Part shown: positions 7,346 to 13,869 of the stretch, one piece after another
Numbering within the stretch: position 1 is the stretch's first letter
Layout: every line of letters starts with the position of its first letter
Assembly (NCBI GenBank): GCA_045652425.1
Contig: JAZRUG010000025.1
Coordinates: 1 to 14,676 of the forward strand
From: RGIG1995 sp045652425
Lineage (GTDB): Bacteria > Bacillota > Clostridia > Oscillospirales > CAG-272
Direction of reading: 5' to 3'
DNA length: 14,676 nucleotides
Translations under genes and position numbers: made by a program
The notes under the pieces: generated by a model
Seen by the model: only the letters and a program-made list of their open reading frames with translations
Databases searched by the model: none
Told to the model about the DNA's origin: nothing

Positions 7346-7379
7346 AATATAACCTCTCTCATTCTGCTTCTTTTGCTAA

Positions 7380-7408
7380 ATAATATGTATTGTTCGTTCT
7401 ATATATGA
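7380..7408 (-). promoter_or_regulatory. Candidate sigma-E promoter of sipL
   Basis: On the minus strand, TCATATA (7402-7408) and CATATTAT (7380-7387) are 14 nt apart. The Bacillus sigma-E consensus is roughly KMATATT, 13-15 nt, CATACAnT; the matches are 6 of 7 and 6 of 8. The -35 begins at the base after the sigK stop codon. The same AT-rich sequence shows no good sigma-A pair. Confidence 0.45.
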
Positions 7409-8101
7409 CTAAAACATAGTAAAACCCGGACGCGATAATAATTCGTTTATTTTTTCTAAAGCGCCCTTCTCTATTCGGCTGACATACGAACGCGATATTC
7501 CTAATTTATTTGCTATCTCCCTCTGTGTTATCGCCCTCTCTTTTCCTATTCCGTATCGCATTACAATAATATCTTTTTCCCTATCGCTTAATTCATTGTT
7601 TATTATCTTCAAAGCCTTCGCGCTCTTCATCTTTATATCCAGATCATCGGCTATCGTATCCTCACTTGCTATAATGTCTATATAAGTTAAAGGATTTCCG
7701 TCTTTATCTATGTCTATGGTTTCGTTTATAGACACCTCATTTGCCGTCTTTCTTTGCGCACGGAAATACATCAAAATTTCATTCTGCAAACACTTTCCTG
7801 CATAAGTTGCAAACTTCGTCCCGTTTTCTATATCGTATGAATCAATCGCCTTTATAAGCCCTATCGTTCCTACCGATATTAAATCTTCCTGATTCTTATT
7901 TGATGTATAATATTTCTTAACTATATGAGCTACAAGCCTAAGATTGTGTTCAATTAATTTTTCACGCGCCAATGCATCTCCCAGTCTTGCTTTTTTGAAA
8001 TACTCATATTCTTCCTCGGGCGGTAACGGCGGCGGAAAATTTTGTCCCCCCGATACCCTCAAAAAAAGATATATAAAATTTAACATTGATTGAAAAAGCA
8101 T
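7409..8101 (-). CDS. sigK: Sporulation sigma factor SigK (late mother-cell sigma), complete
   Basis: The 230-residue protein matches SigK: FPPPLPPEEE (22-31), IEHNLRLVAHIVKKYY in region 2.1, DLISVGTIGLIKAIDSY in regions 2.2-2.3, and a region 4.2 helix-turn-helix TQREIANKLGISRSYVSRIE. SigK directs late mother-cell genes for coat and spore maturation. The hydrophobic N-terminus MLFQSMLNFIYLFLRV looks like a membrane-associated pro-sequence of the kind removed by SpoIVFB in Bacillus. The gene is uninterrupted, so no skin-type element splits it. I chose ATG at 8101 because AGGGGTG (8107-8113) lies 5 nt upstream. An in-frame ATG at 8119 would add six residues and match the Bacillus pro-sequence length but has no ribosome binding site. 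SpoIIID or sigma-E control is expected from the family. Confidence 0.92.
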   Translation of the reverse strand: MLFQSMLNFIYLFLRVSGGQNFPPPLPPEEEYEYFKKARLGDALAREKLIEHNLRLVAHIVKKYYTSNKNQEDLISVGTIGLIKAIDSYDIENGTKFATYAGKCLQNEILMYFRAQRKTANEVSINETIDIDKDGNPLTYIDIIASEDTIADDLDIKMKSAKALKIINNELSDREKDIIVMRYGIGKERAITQREIANKLGISRSYVSRIEKGALEKINELLSRPGFTMF

Positions 8102-8138
8102 AAAAACACCCCTGTACATTATTACGTACAAGGGTGTT
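8102..8138 (-). terminator. Terminator of dxs whose 3' arm contains the sigK ribosome binding site
   Basis: On the minus strand, AACACCCTTGTAC (8126-8138) pairs with GTACAGGGGTGTT (8105-8117), 13 bp including one G-U, with an 8-nt loop. A short T run (8102-8106) follows, two of its bases in the stem. The hairpin begins 6 nt past the dxs stop. The sigK ribosome binding site AGGGGTG (8107-8113) is wholly inside the 3' arm and the sigK ATG follows immediately at 8101. Confidence 0.8.
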
Positions 8139-8144
8139 CTTTTA

Positions 8145-9992
8145 TTACTGTATTGCTGTTATCTTTTCTTTTATTTTTTCGGGAGTAAATCCAAAATCCT
8201 CAAACAAATCATTAAGATTACCCGAAAAAGTTTTTTCGGGATTCATAGCATGTATATTTACTTTCTTGCCGTTTTCGCCGAAATAGCGCGCGATTTTTTC
8301 ACCTACACCGCCTTTTTCTATTCCCTCTTCAACTACAAGAATTTTTTCAACACCATCACATTCTTGGAATATTTCACTCATTGGTTGAGGCATTATTTTA
8401 TGTAATTTAATTATTCTTACGTTATATTCACCATCAAGCATTTTTGCCGCCATATAAACATTAGACGTTATTCTTCCGTATGTTATAACAGCAATCTTTT
8501 GGGAGCCGGTACCCACGTCTGCAACAGAAACCCATTCATATTTTCTGACAAAAGAATTATCGTACAAAACTTCTGTCCCCTTCGGATATCTTACAGCTGA
8601 CGGTTTGTTACTGCTCACAGCGGCTGTTACAGCCTCTCTCATATCTTCATAGTTTTCAGGAGAATACACCTCAAAATTAGGTATGCCGAGCATAAAAGCG
8701 CTGTCGTATATACCTTGATGTGTCATTCCGTCACCCGCCACGAGTCCTGCTCTGTCTATACCGACTACAATAGGAAGTTTCTGTATTGCAACGTCATGTA
8801 TAAGTTGGTCGTAACATCTTTGCAAAAAGCTGGAATATACGGCAAATACGGGTATCTTTCCCGTCGTCGACAGTCCCGCGCTGAAAGTCATTGCGTGTTC
8901 TTCGGCTATTCCAACGTCAAAAAATCTATTCTTGTACTTTTCTGCAAATTTAGCCAGTCCCGTTCCGCTTGTCATAGCCGCCGTTATTGCAACTATATTT
9001 TCATTATTCTCTGCAAGTTCGGTCAATATATCGCCAAACGCTGCAGAAAAATCGTATTTAGCTTCGGGAGTCTTGCCACTTTCCTTATCAAAATTGCCGA
9101 CAGAATGGAATACGTCTGCTCTCTCTTCAGCAAATTTATATCCCTTACCTTTTTTGGTTACAACATGGACCAGGCATGGTCTTTTCTTGCGTTTAGCCTG
9201 TTCAAAAACAAGCTCCATTAATTCTTGGTCGTGTCCGTCTATGGGCCCAAAGTATTTAAGCCCCAAGCACTCAAAATAGTTCTTCGTCATAAATACTTTC
9301 TTTACGATATTTTTTAGCCCTCTGCCTATCGTCAAAAGAAATGTGCCGAAGCCTTTGGTCTTTAAACAAAAAGCGTATACTTTATTCTTAAATTTAATAT
9401 AACTGCGCGAGTTACTGAACTCCGAAAGGTAGCTCGACATAGCGCCCACGTTTTTTGAAATCGACATTTCGTTGTCATTTAGTACAATAATAACGTTCGA
9501 TGCGTCGCCCGAACAGTTGTTCAGCGCCTCGTATATCATACCGTTTGTAAATGAACCGTCGCCAACGACCGCTATTGAATACGCGTTTTTTCCTGCCAAC
9601 TTGTTTCCGCTTGCAATTCCCAAAGCTGCAGAAACAGACGTTCCGCTGTGTCCTGCGCCAAATGCATCGTATTCACTTTCAAATCTGTTCGTAAAACCTG
9701 AAAGCCCGCCGTGTTTTCTTAAAGACTCAAACCTATCCTTTCGTCCTGTCAGCAACTTGTGTACGTAACACTGATGCCCAACGTCAAAAATTATACTATC
9801 ATTTGGCAAATCAAATACTCTGTGCAATGCAAGTGTCAATTCAACAACTCCAAGGTTGGAGGCTACGTGTCCGCCGTTTACAGACGATGTATCGATTATC
9901 TTTTCTCTTATTTCTTGTGCAAGAACGGCAGTTTCTGATAAACTTAACTTCTTCAAATCCTTCGGACCGCCTATATTCTCTAAATAAGCCAT
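8145..9992 (-). CDS. dxs: 1-Deoxy-D-xylulose-5-phosphate synthase
   Basis: Dxs is the thiamine-diphosphate enzyme that condenses pyruvate and glyceraldehyde 3-phosphate to start the non-mevalonate isoprenoid pathway. The 615-residue length is typical. Visible features are DVGHQCYVHKLLTGR (70-84), GHSGTSVSAALG (114-125), the cofactor-binding GDGSFTNG (144-151) with asparagines at 172 and 174, HVVTKKGKGY (276-285), and IAEEHAMTFSAG (362-373) with the catalytic-type glutamate. IDRAGLVAGDGMTHQG follows in the pyrimidine domain. A few usually fixed positions are relaxed (GHSG for GHSS, DGMTH for DGPTH). The ATG at 9992 is chosen because AAAGGAG (10001-10007) lies 8 nt upstream; an in-frame TTG at 10010 would overlap that site. 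It has a near-consensus promoter and its own terminator, so it is probably monocistronic. Confidence 0.96.
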   Translation of the reverse strand: MAYLENIGGPKDLKKLSLSETAVLAQEIREKIIDTSSVNGGHVASNLGVVELTLALHRVFDLPNDSIIFDVGHQCYVHKLLTGRKDRFESLRKHGGLSGFTNRFESEYDAFGAGHSGTSVSAALGIASGNKLAGKNAYSIAVVGDGSFTNGMIYEALNNCSGDASNVIIVLNDNEMSISKNVGAMSSYLSEFSNSRSYIKFKNKVYAFCLKTKGFGTFLLTIGRGLKNIVKKVFMTKNYFECLGLKYFGPIDGHDQELMELVFEQAKRKKRPCLVHVVTKKGKGYKFAEERADVFHSVGNFDKESGKTPEAKYDFSAAFGDILTELAENNENIVAITAAMTSGTGLAKFAEKYKNRFFDVGIAEEHAMTFSAGLSTTGKIPVFAVYSSFLQRCYDQLIHDVAIQKLPIVVGIDRAGLVAGDGMTHQGIYDSAFMLGIPNFEVYSPENYEDMREAVTAAVSSNKPSAVRYPKGTEVLYDNSFVRKYEWVSVADVGTGSQKIAVITYGRITSNVYMAAKMLDGEYNVRIIKLHKIMPQPMSEIFQECDGVEKILVVEEGIEKGGVGEKIARYFGENGKKVNIHAMNPEKTFSGNLNDLFEDFGFTPEKIKEKITAIQ

Positions 9993-10029
9993 ACTCTCCA
10001 CTCCTTTCAAGGTTGTTTATAACACTTCT

Positions 10030-10058
10030 ATTTTACACTCTTTGTACTTTTTTGTCAA
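10030..10058 (-). promoter_or_regulatory. Promoter of dxs
   Basis: On the minus strand, TTGACA (10053-10058), 17 nt, TAAAAT (10030-10035): the best -35 box in the window. Confidence 0.85.
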
Positions 10059-10103
10059 TAACACACTTTTTTGCTGATTGTTATTTATTTTTATACTGTT
10101 TTG

Positions 10104-10112
10104 TGTTATAAT
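10104..10112 (+). promoter_or_regulatory. Extended -10 promoter of the Ppx/GppA gene
   Basis: TGT followed by TATAAT (10107-10112) forms an extended -10 element. The -35 at the right distance is poor (TTTATT, 10084-10089). It diverges from the dxs promoter. Confidence 0.6.
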
Positions 10113-10145
10113 GGTTCATACTTGTTATCCAAAGGAGATGCTTTT

Positions 10146-11036
10146 ATGAATATTGCTGTCGTCGATATTGGCTCAAATACGGTAAAAATGAAGATTTACA
10201 GCGTCAACAACAGAAATTTAGATGAAATATATTCGGAAGTAAATAACGCAAAGCTTATTTCCTATATATCAGACGGAACACTTTCTGCAGACGGTATTTT
10301 TCTCCTTTGCAATATTATTAATCATTTTAAAATAAAAGCTAAAGAAAATAAAGCAGATGTTTTTCAATGCTTTGCAACGGCATCTTTACGAAGAACCGAA
10401 AATATAAATGAAATAACAAGTACAGTATTTGATTACTGCGGCGAAACAATAGATTTAGTATCAGGTGATGACGAAGCATTTTACAGTTTTTCAGGCGTAA
10501 AAAACACATACCCCGACTTTCCAAACGAGGCAATACTACTCGATATGGGCGGCGGAAGCACTGAAATAGTCTATTGCGTTTCGGGACAAAGAAAAGCTTC
10601 GGAAAGTATGACTTTCGGCTCTCTTTCCCTCTATCTTGATTTTAAGGATAATAATTTTGAAGCGATGAAAAATCACGCGATAAATTCTTTGAAGAAAACA
10701 TATCTTTATCCGTTAATTACTAATGAAGCTATACTGGTCGGAGGGACTGCACTTGCTCTGAATAAGTTATATTCATACTTTTACAAACATTCTACCGAGT
10801 TTTTTATGACATTTGATAACCTAAAAAATATGTATGAAAAATTAAAGGTATATGATACGGAAGTCATAAACCTACTCACCGAACTTGTCCCACACCGTAT
10901 TACAACAGTAATACCGGGACTTGCAGCATATTTAGGCATTTTTGAAGAATGCGGTATAAAAAATATTAAGGTTACAACTTGCGGTATACGCGAAGGTTAC
11001 GTCTACGAAAAAATACTAAAAAATATGGAGTCTTGA
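10146..11036 (+). CDS. Ppx/GppA-family phosphatase (exopolyphosphatase or pppGpp phosphohydrolase type)
   Basis: The 296-residue protein has the actin-like ASKHA fold of Ppx/GppA: VVDIGSNTVKMKIY (5-18), ATASLRR (78-84), the acidic VSGDDEA (105-111), the phosphate-binding DMGGGSTEIVY (133-143), VGGTA (198-202), and a late RITTVIPG (251-258) and GIREGY (280-285). Its size fits the short bacterial form without the C-terminal HD domain. Members cleave terminal phosphate from polyphosphate or from pppGpp; which one cannot be told. The ATG at 10146 is supported by AAAGGAG (10131-10137) with an 8-nt spacer; an in-frame ATG at 10071 lies upstream of the promoter and is rejected. The RNA methyltransferase gene follows after 2 bp, so the two are an operon. 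Confidence 0.9.
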   Translation: MNIAVVDIGSNTVKMKIYSVNNRNLDEIYSEVNNAKLISYISDGTLSADGIFLLCNIINHFKIKAKENKADVFQCFATASLRRTENINEITSTVFDYCGETIDLVSGDDEAFYSFSGVKNTYPDFPNEAILLDMGGGSTEIVYCVSGQRKASESMTFGSLSLYLDFKDNNFEAMKNHAINSLKKTYLYPLITNEAILVGGTALALNKLYSYFYKHSTEFFMTFDNLKNMYEKLKVYDTEVINLLTELVPHRITTVIPGLAAYLGIFEECGIKNIKVTTCGIREGYVYEKILKNMES

Positions 11037-11038
11037 CT

Positions 11039-11806
11039 ATGAGAGAACGCGACAAGTTTGAAACCAGTAACACTTTTGAAGGTATTGTTTCTTTCAGAGC
11101 TGTTCTGTCGGCTATTCTTGAAAATAAAAGCAATAGAAAAATCCTGAAAGTATATTACGATATTGAAAAAGCAAAAAGAAAACCAAAAGAGTTTTCTTTT
11201 CTTAAAGCTAAATCTTACGAGCAAGGATATACTTTAGAACTCGTTGAAAAGCAAGTTATTGATAATTTAACTTTGGGAAACAGTCATGGGGGATTAGCCT
11301 TTGTATGCTCCGAAAGAAACTACTTATCGCTTGATATAAACAGTATTGAAGATAAAGGCTTTTACGTTATGCTCGACGGAATTGAAGATCCTTATAATTT
11401 CGGATATTCTTTGAGAAGCCTGTACGCTTCGGGGGTATCGGGTATTATTCTCCCCGAAAGAAACTGGCTTTCTGCCGCAGGTGTTGTTTGCAGGGCTTCT
11501 GCAGGTGCTTCGGAATATCTTGATATTTTTATAACGCCTGACGACACTTTTGTTACAATATTTAAAAACAAAGGATATAAAATAGTCTGCGCCGACTTCG
11601 ACAACAGTATTCCTATGTACGATGCCGACCTTACAAAACCTTTGTTGCTTGTCGTCGGCGGTGAAAAAAGAGGTATTTCAAACGCTGTTCTGCAACAAGC
11701 CGACTGTATCGTGCGAATCGAATACGGAAAAGACTTCCCCGCCGCCCTATCCGCCGCGTCGGCATCAACCGTTCTCGGCTTTGAAGTATATAGACAAAAC
11801 AGATAA
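11039..11806 (+). CDS. SpoU/TrmH-family (SPOUT) RNA methyltransferase
   Basis: The 255-residue protein resembles RlmB/TrmH-type 2'-O-ribose methyltransferases using S-adenosylmethionine on tRNA or rRNA. An N-terminal region with a substrate-binding look contains FEGIVSFRAVLSAIL (13-27). Motif I reads DPYNFGYSLRSLYASGV (117-133), with the expected Asn120 and Arg126. Motif II reads LLLVVGGEKRGIS (202-214). Motif III, usually containing SLNVSVA, reads AALSAASASTVLGFEVYRQ (235-253), so the conserved asparagine is missing although the helix and terminal RQ are kept. It may bind a different substrate or have changed activity. The ATG at 11039 follows GGAG (11027-11030) with an 8-nt spacer, 2 bp after the phosphatase stop, implying co-transcription. 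A strong terminator follows. Confidence 0.88.
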   Translation: MRERDKFETSNTFEGIVSFRAVLSAILENKSNRKILKVYYDIEKAKRKPKEFSFLKAKSYEQGYTLELVEKQVIDNLTLGNSHGGLAFVCSERNYLSLDINSIEDKGFYVMLDGIEDPYNFGYSLRSLYASGVSGIILPERNWLSAAGVVCRASAGASEYLDIFITPDDTFVTIFKNKGYKIVCADFDNSIPMYDADLTKPLLLVVGGEKRGISNAVLQQADCIVRIEYGKDFPAALSAASASTVLGFEVYRQNR

Positions 11807-11811
11807 AAACA

Positions 11812-11842
11812 ACCGTGTACTTTTACGTACACGGTATTTTTT
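11812..11842. terminator. Bidirectional terminator between the RNA methyltransferase and trpS
   Basis: ACCGTGTAC (11812-11820) and GTACACGGT (11827-11835) pair perfectly with a 6-nt loop. Six T residues follow on the plus strand (11837-11842). On the minus strand a TGTTTTT run follows, so it can also serve trpS, whose stop is at 11848-11850. Confidence 0.9.
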
Positions 11843-11847
11843 GTTTA

Positions 11848-12858
11848 TTATCTTATTTTCGGAACAAAGCCAACTTTCTTGTAAACCTTTGAAAGTGTCT
11901 TGCTTGCCATATATGCCGCCTTGTCGGCGCCTTCTTTCATTACAGATTCAAGATATGCCTTGTCTGCCATAAGCTCGTTAAATCTGTTTCTTACAGGTTC
12001 AAGACCGTCAGCAACGATTTCACCTACAGCCAACTTAAAGTCCCCGTACCCCTTACCTGCAAATTCTTTTTCTATTGTCTCCATAGATTTGCCGGTAAAG
12101 CAGGAATATATAGTCATAAGGTTATTTATACCGTCTTTCCCCTCGGCAAATCTTACCTCGGTGTCGGAGTCTGTTACAGCTCTCTTGAACTTTCTCAATA
12201 TAACGTCTTTCGGGTCAAGTATACCTACTGATGCATTTTCGTTTTCATCGGACTTACTCATCTTTCTCTTCGGGTCCTGAAGAGACATTATCTTCGTGCC
12301 GTTCTTTTCCATATAACCTTCGGGAATAGTAAATACGTCGCCGTATATCTGATTATATCTCATCGCAATATCACGAGCAAGCTCGATATGTTGCTTCTGG
12401 TCAACACCAACCGGAACTATCGCAGTCTGATAAAGCAAAATATCAGATGCCATAAGTACAGGGTAATCAAACAGTCCTGCGTTAACGTTGGTTGCATTCT
12501 TTTGGCTCTTGTCTTTAAACTGTGTCATTCTTGAAAGTTCACCGTACATAGTATAGCAATTCAATATCCATGATAGTTCTGCATGTGCGGGAACGTGGCT
12601 CTGTACAAACATAGTATTTTTCTGTGGATCAAGTCCGCAAGCAATATATAGCGCCAATATCTCATAAGTTCTTCTTCTTAAATCAGCGGGAACCTGTCTT
12701 ACGGTTATCGCGTGCATATCAACAACACAGTATATCGAATCAAACTCGTCTGCCTCAAACTTTTTCCAGTTCTTTATTGCGCCGAGATAGTTTCCTATAG
12801 TCAATACTCCGCTGGGCTGTACTCCCGAAAAAACTCTTTTAGGCTGTGTGTTTTCCAT
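11848..12858 (-). CDS. trpS: Tryptophanyl-tRNA synthetase
   Basis: TrpS is the class I synthetase that charges tRNA-Trp in the cytoplasm. The 336-residue length is standard. The HIGH-equivalent is TIGN (20-23) within SGVQPSGVLTIGNYLGA. The KMSKS loop is intact (199-203), and GVDQKQHIELARDIA (151-165) is the usual adenylate- and tryptophan-site block. The ATG at 12858 has AAAGGA (12872-12877) upstream with a long 13-nt spacer, so translation may be modest; no better start exists in this frame. The 5' leader is only about 40 nt from the likely promoter, so there is no room for a T-box riboswitch. It is transcribed divergently from the membrane-protein gene at 13014. Confidence 0.97.
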   Translation of the reverse strand: MENTQPKRVFSGVQPSGVLTIGNYLGAIKNWKKFEADEFDSIYCVVDMHAITVRQVPADLRRRTYEILALYIACGLDPQKNTMFVQSHVPAHAELSWILNCYTMYGELSRMTQFKDKSQKNATNVNAGLFDYPVLMASDILLYQTAIVPVGVDQKQHIELARDIAMRYNQIYGDVFTIPEGYMEKNGTKIMSLQDPKRKMSKSDENENASVGILDPKDVILRKFKRAVTDSDTEVRFAEGKDGINNLMTIYSCFTGKSMETIEKEFAGKGYGDFKLAVGEIVADGLEPVRNRFNELMADKAYLESVMKEGADKAAYMASKTLSKVYKKVGFVPKIR

Positions 12859-12903
12859 TTCTATATCTTTTTCCTTTACTAATATTACAATTTTTACCCG
12901 ATT

Positions 12904-12932
12904 ATTTTAACACATTAAACATATGTTTTCAA
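12904..12932 (-). promoter_or_regulatory. Promoter of trpS
   Basis: On the minus strand, TTGAAA (12927-12932), 17 nt, TAAAAT (12904-12909). Confidence 0.8.
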
Positions 12933-12951
12933 GTAGTTAAGCAAAAAATAC

Positions 12952-12980
12952 TTGAATATTAATACTTTATGTGGTACAAT
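12952..12980 (+). promoter_or_regulatory. Promoter of the membrane/zinc-ribbon gene pair
   Basis: TTGAAT (12952-12957), 17 nt, TACAAT (12975-12980), about 30 nt before the start at 13014. It is back to back with the trpS promoter. Confidence 0.8.
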
Positions 12981-13013
12981 AATTCAAATACAATCCACGC
13001 GAGGTAAAATTCA

Positions 13014-13844
13014 ATGTCAGAATACCAAAATTACGATGACTATAATGATCCCAATGAAGAAAATGAATACGACGCCTTAAACGGTAAAAAAATCACCGTC
13101 GGTAAAATCATCAAAAAAACGTTGTTATATTCTTTGCGTTTAGTATCCTTTTTTGTAATTGCAATTTTGCTTTGGCGTATCTTCTCGGGCGAAGCACCTA
13201 AAAATATGCAAGAACTTTTGTTTACAGATGCTACCGTTCAAAGTCTGAACAACAGCCCCGATAACTTTGACGTTTATTACTACAAACACAAAGATAACCT
13301 TACAAGAGATGGAAAATTTGCCGCAAGTCACGTATACTATATTCCTTCCGAAAAACAAGTTCAAGTAACAGTGCGTTATAATAACAGCACACTAAAAATG
13401 CTTATGGAAGACTATTCCCTCTCCGCTGAACCAAACTTTGAACCCTTTGTCTTTACCCTTACCGACGGAATGGGAAACACATATACGGAATATAAATATA
13501 TTTCAGTCAAAAAAAATATGTACAACTACAGAAGACTTGTTTTTGACGGTGTTGATTTAAATTCGCTTATAGTTGAAGAACCGGCTTTTAACGCTACTGA
13601 AGAAGAGGTTAATGCATTTAAGGAAATCACCAAAGACAAATTTCTCGTACTCAATATTTACTACAAAGATGACGTTCTTTTATCAGAGCCTTACGGAAAA
13701 CTCCCCGTTTTTGACTACTCATATTATAGAGAAAAACTTGATATAAGCAAATACGTGAAACACACCAAAAAAACGACTGCAGGACTTACTAACCGCGCTG
13801 AATATACGATAAAAGAAGAACCTGCCGAAACTACAGAAAACTAA
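13014..13844 (+). CDS. Uncharacterised single-pass membrane protein with a large extracytoplasmic domain
   Basis: I do not recognise this 276-residue protein. It has an acidic, tyrosine- and asparagine-rich N-terminus (1-23), a short basic stretch (25-35), one membrane helix (about 37-57), then about 220 residues that look globular and rich in beta strands, with many Tyr, Lys and Asp. The tail (262-276) is rich in Glu and Thr and looks disordered. No lipobox or signal-peptidase site is obvious, so it is probably a type II signal-anchored protein with its C-terminus outside. The ATG follows GAGGT (13001-13005) with an 8-nt spacer. The zinc-ribbon-like gene follows after 25 bp without a terminator, suggesting a shared transcript and perhaps a shared process. 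Confidence 0.85.
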   Translation: MSEYQNYDDYNDPNEENEYDALNGKKITVGKIIKKTLLYSLRLVSFFVIAILLWRIFSGEAPKNMQELLFTDATVQSLNNSPDNFDVYYYKHKDNLTRDGKFAASHVYYIPSEKQVQVTVRYNNSTLKMLMEDYSLSAEPNFEPFVFTLTDGMGNTYTEYKYISVKKNMYNYRRLVFDGVDLNSLIVEEPAFNATEEEVNAFKEITKDKFLVLNIYYKDDVLLSEPYGKLPVFDYSYYREKLDISKYVKHTKKTTAGLTNRAEYTIKEEPAETTEN

Positions 13845-13869
13845 CCGCAAAAAAGGAGATATATAAATA

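Noticed and set aside
7409..8101. Skin-like element or recombinase splitting sigK
   Set aside because: The sigK reading frame is continuous from the hydrophobic N-terminus to the region 4.2 helix-turn-helix, and no recombinase gene is present.
8102..8131. Longer sigK starts at TTG 8131 or ATG 8119
   Set aside because: Neither has a ribosome binding site and both lie in or next to the hairpin; ATG 8101 has AGGGGTG at 5 nt. The 8119 start remains possible because it would match the Bacillus pro-sequence length.
8715..9279. Long open frames opposite dxs on the plus strand
   Set aside because: They are antisense to highly conserved dxs coding sequence, have no ribosome binding site or promoter, and show no protein-family features.
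9993..10010. Longer dxs start (TTG at 10010, adding six residues)
   Set aside because: That start overlaps the AAAGGAG ribosome binding site, which is correctly spaced for the ATG at 9992.
10071..10145. Upstream ATG adding 25 residues to the Ppx/GppA protein
   Set aside because: It lies upstream of the extended -10 promoter at 10104-10112, while the ATG at 10146 has an ideal ribosome binding site and starts the family's conserved N-terminus.
10979..11038. Upstream in-frame extension of the RNA methyltransferase into the phosphatase gene
   Set aside because: It would overlap the phosphatase by about 58 bases; the ATG at 11039 has GGAG at 8 nt and begins a plausible N-terminus.
12859..12903. 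Possible T-box or tryptophan-responsive leader before trpS
   Set aside because: The distance from the likely -10 box to the start codon is only about 45 bases, too short for a T-box specifier stem and antiterminator, and no such structure is visible.
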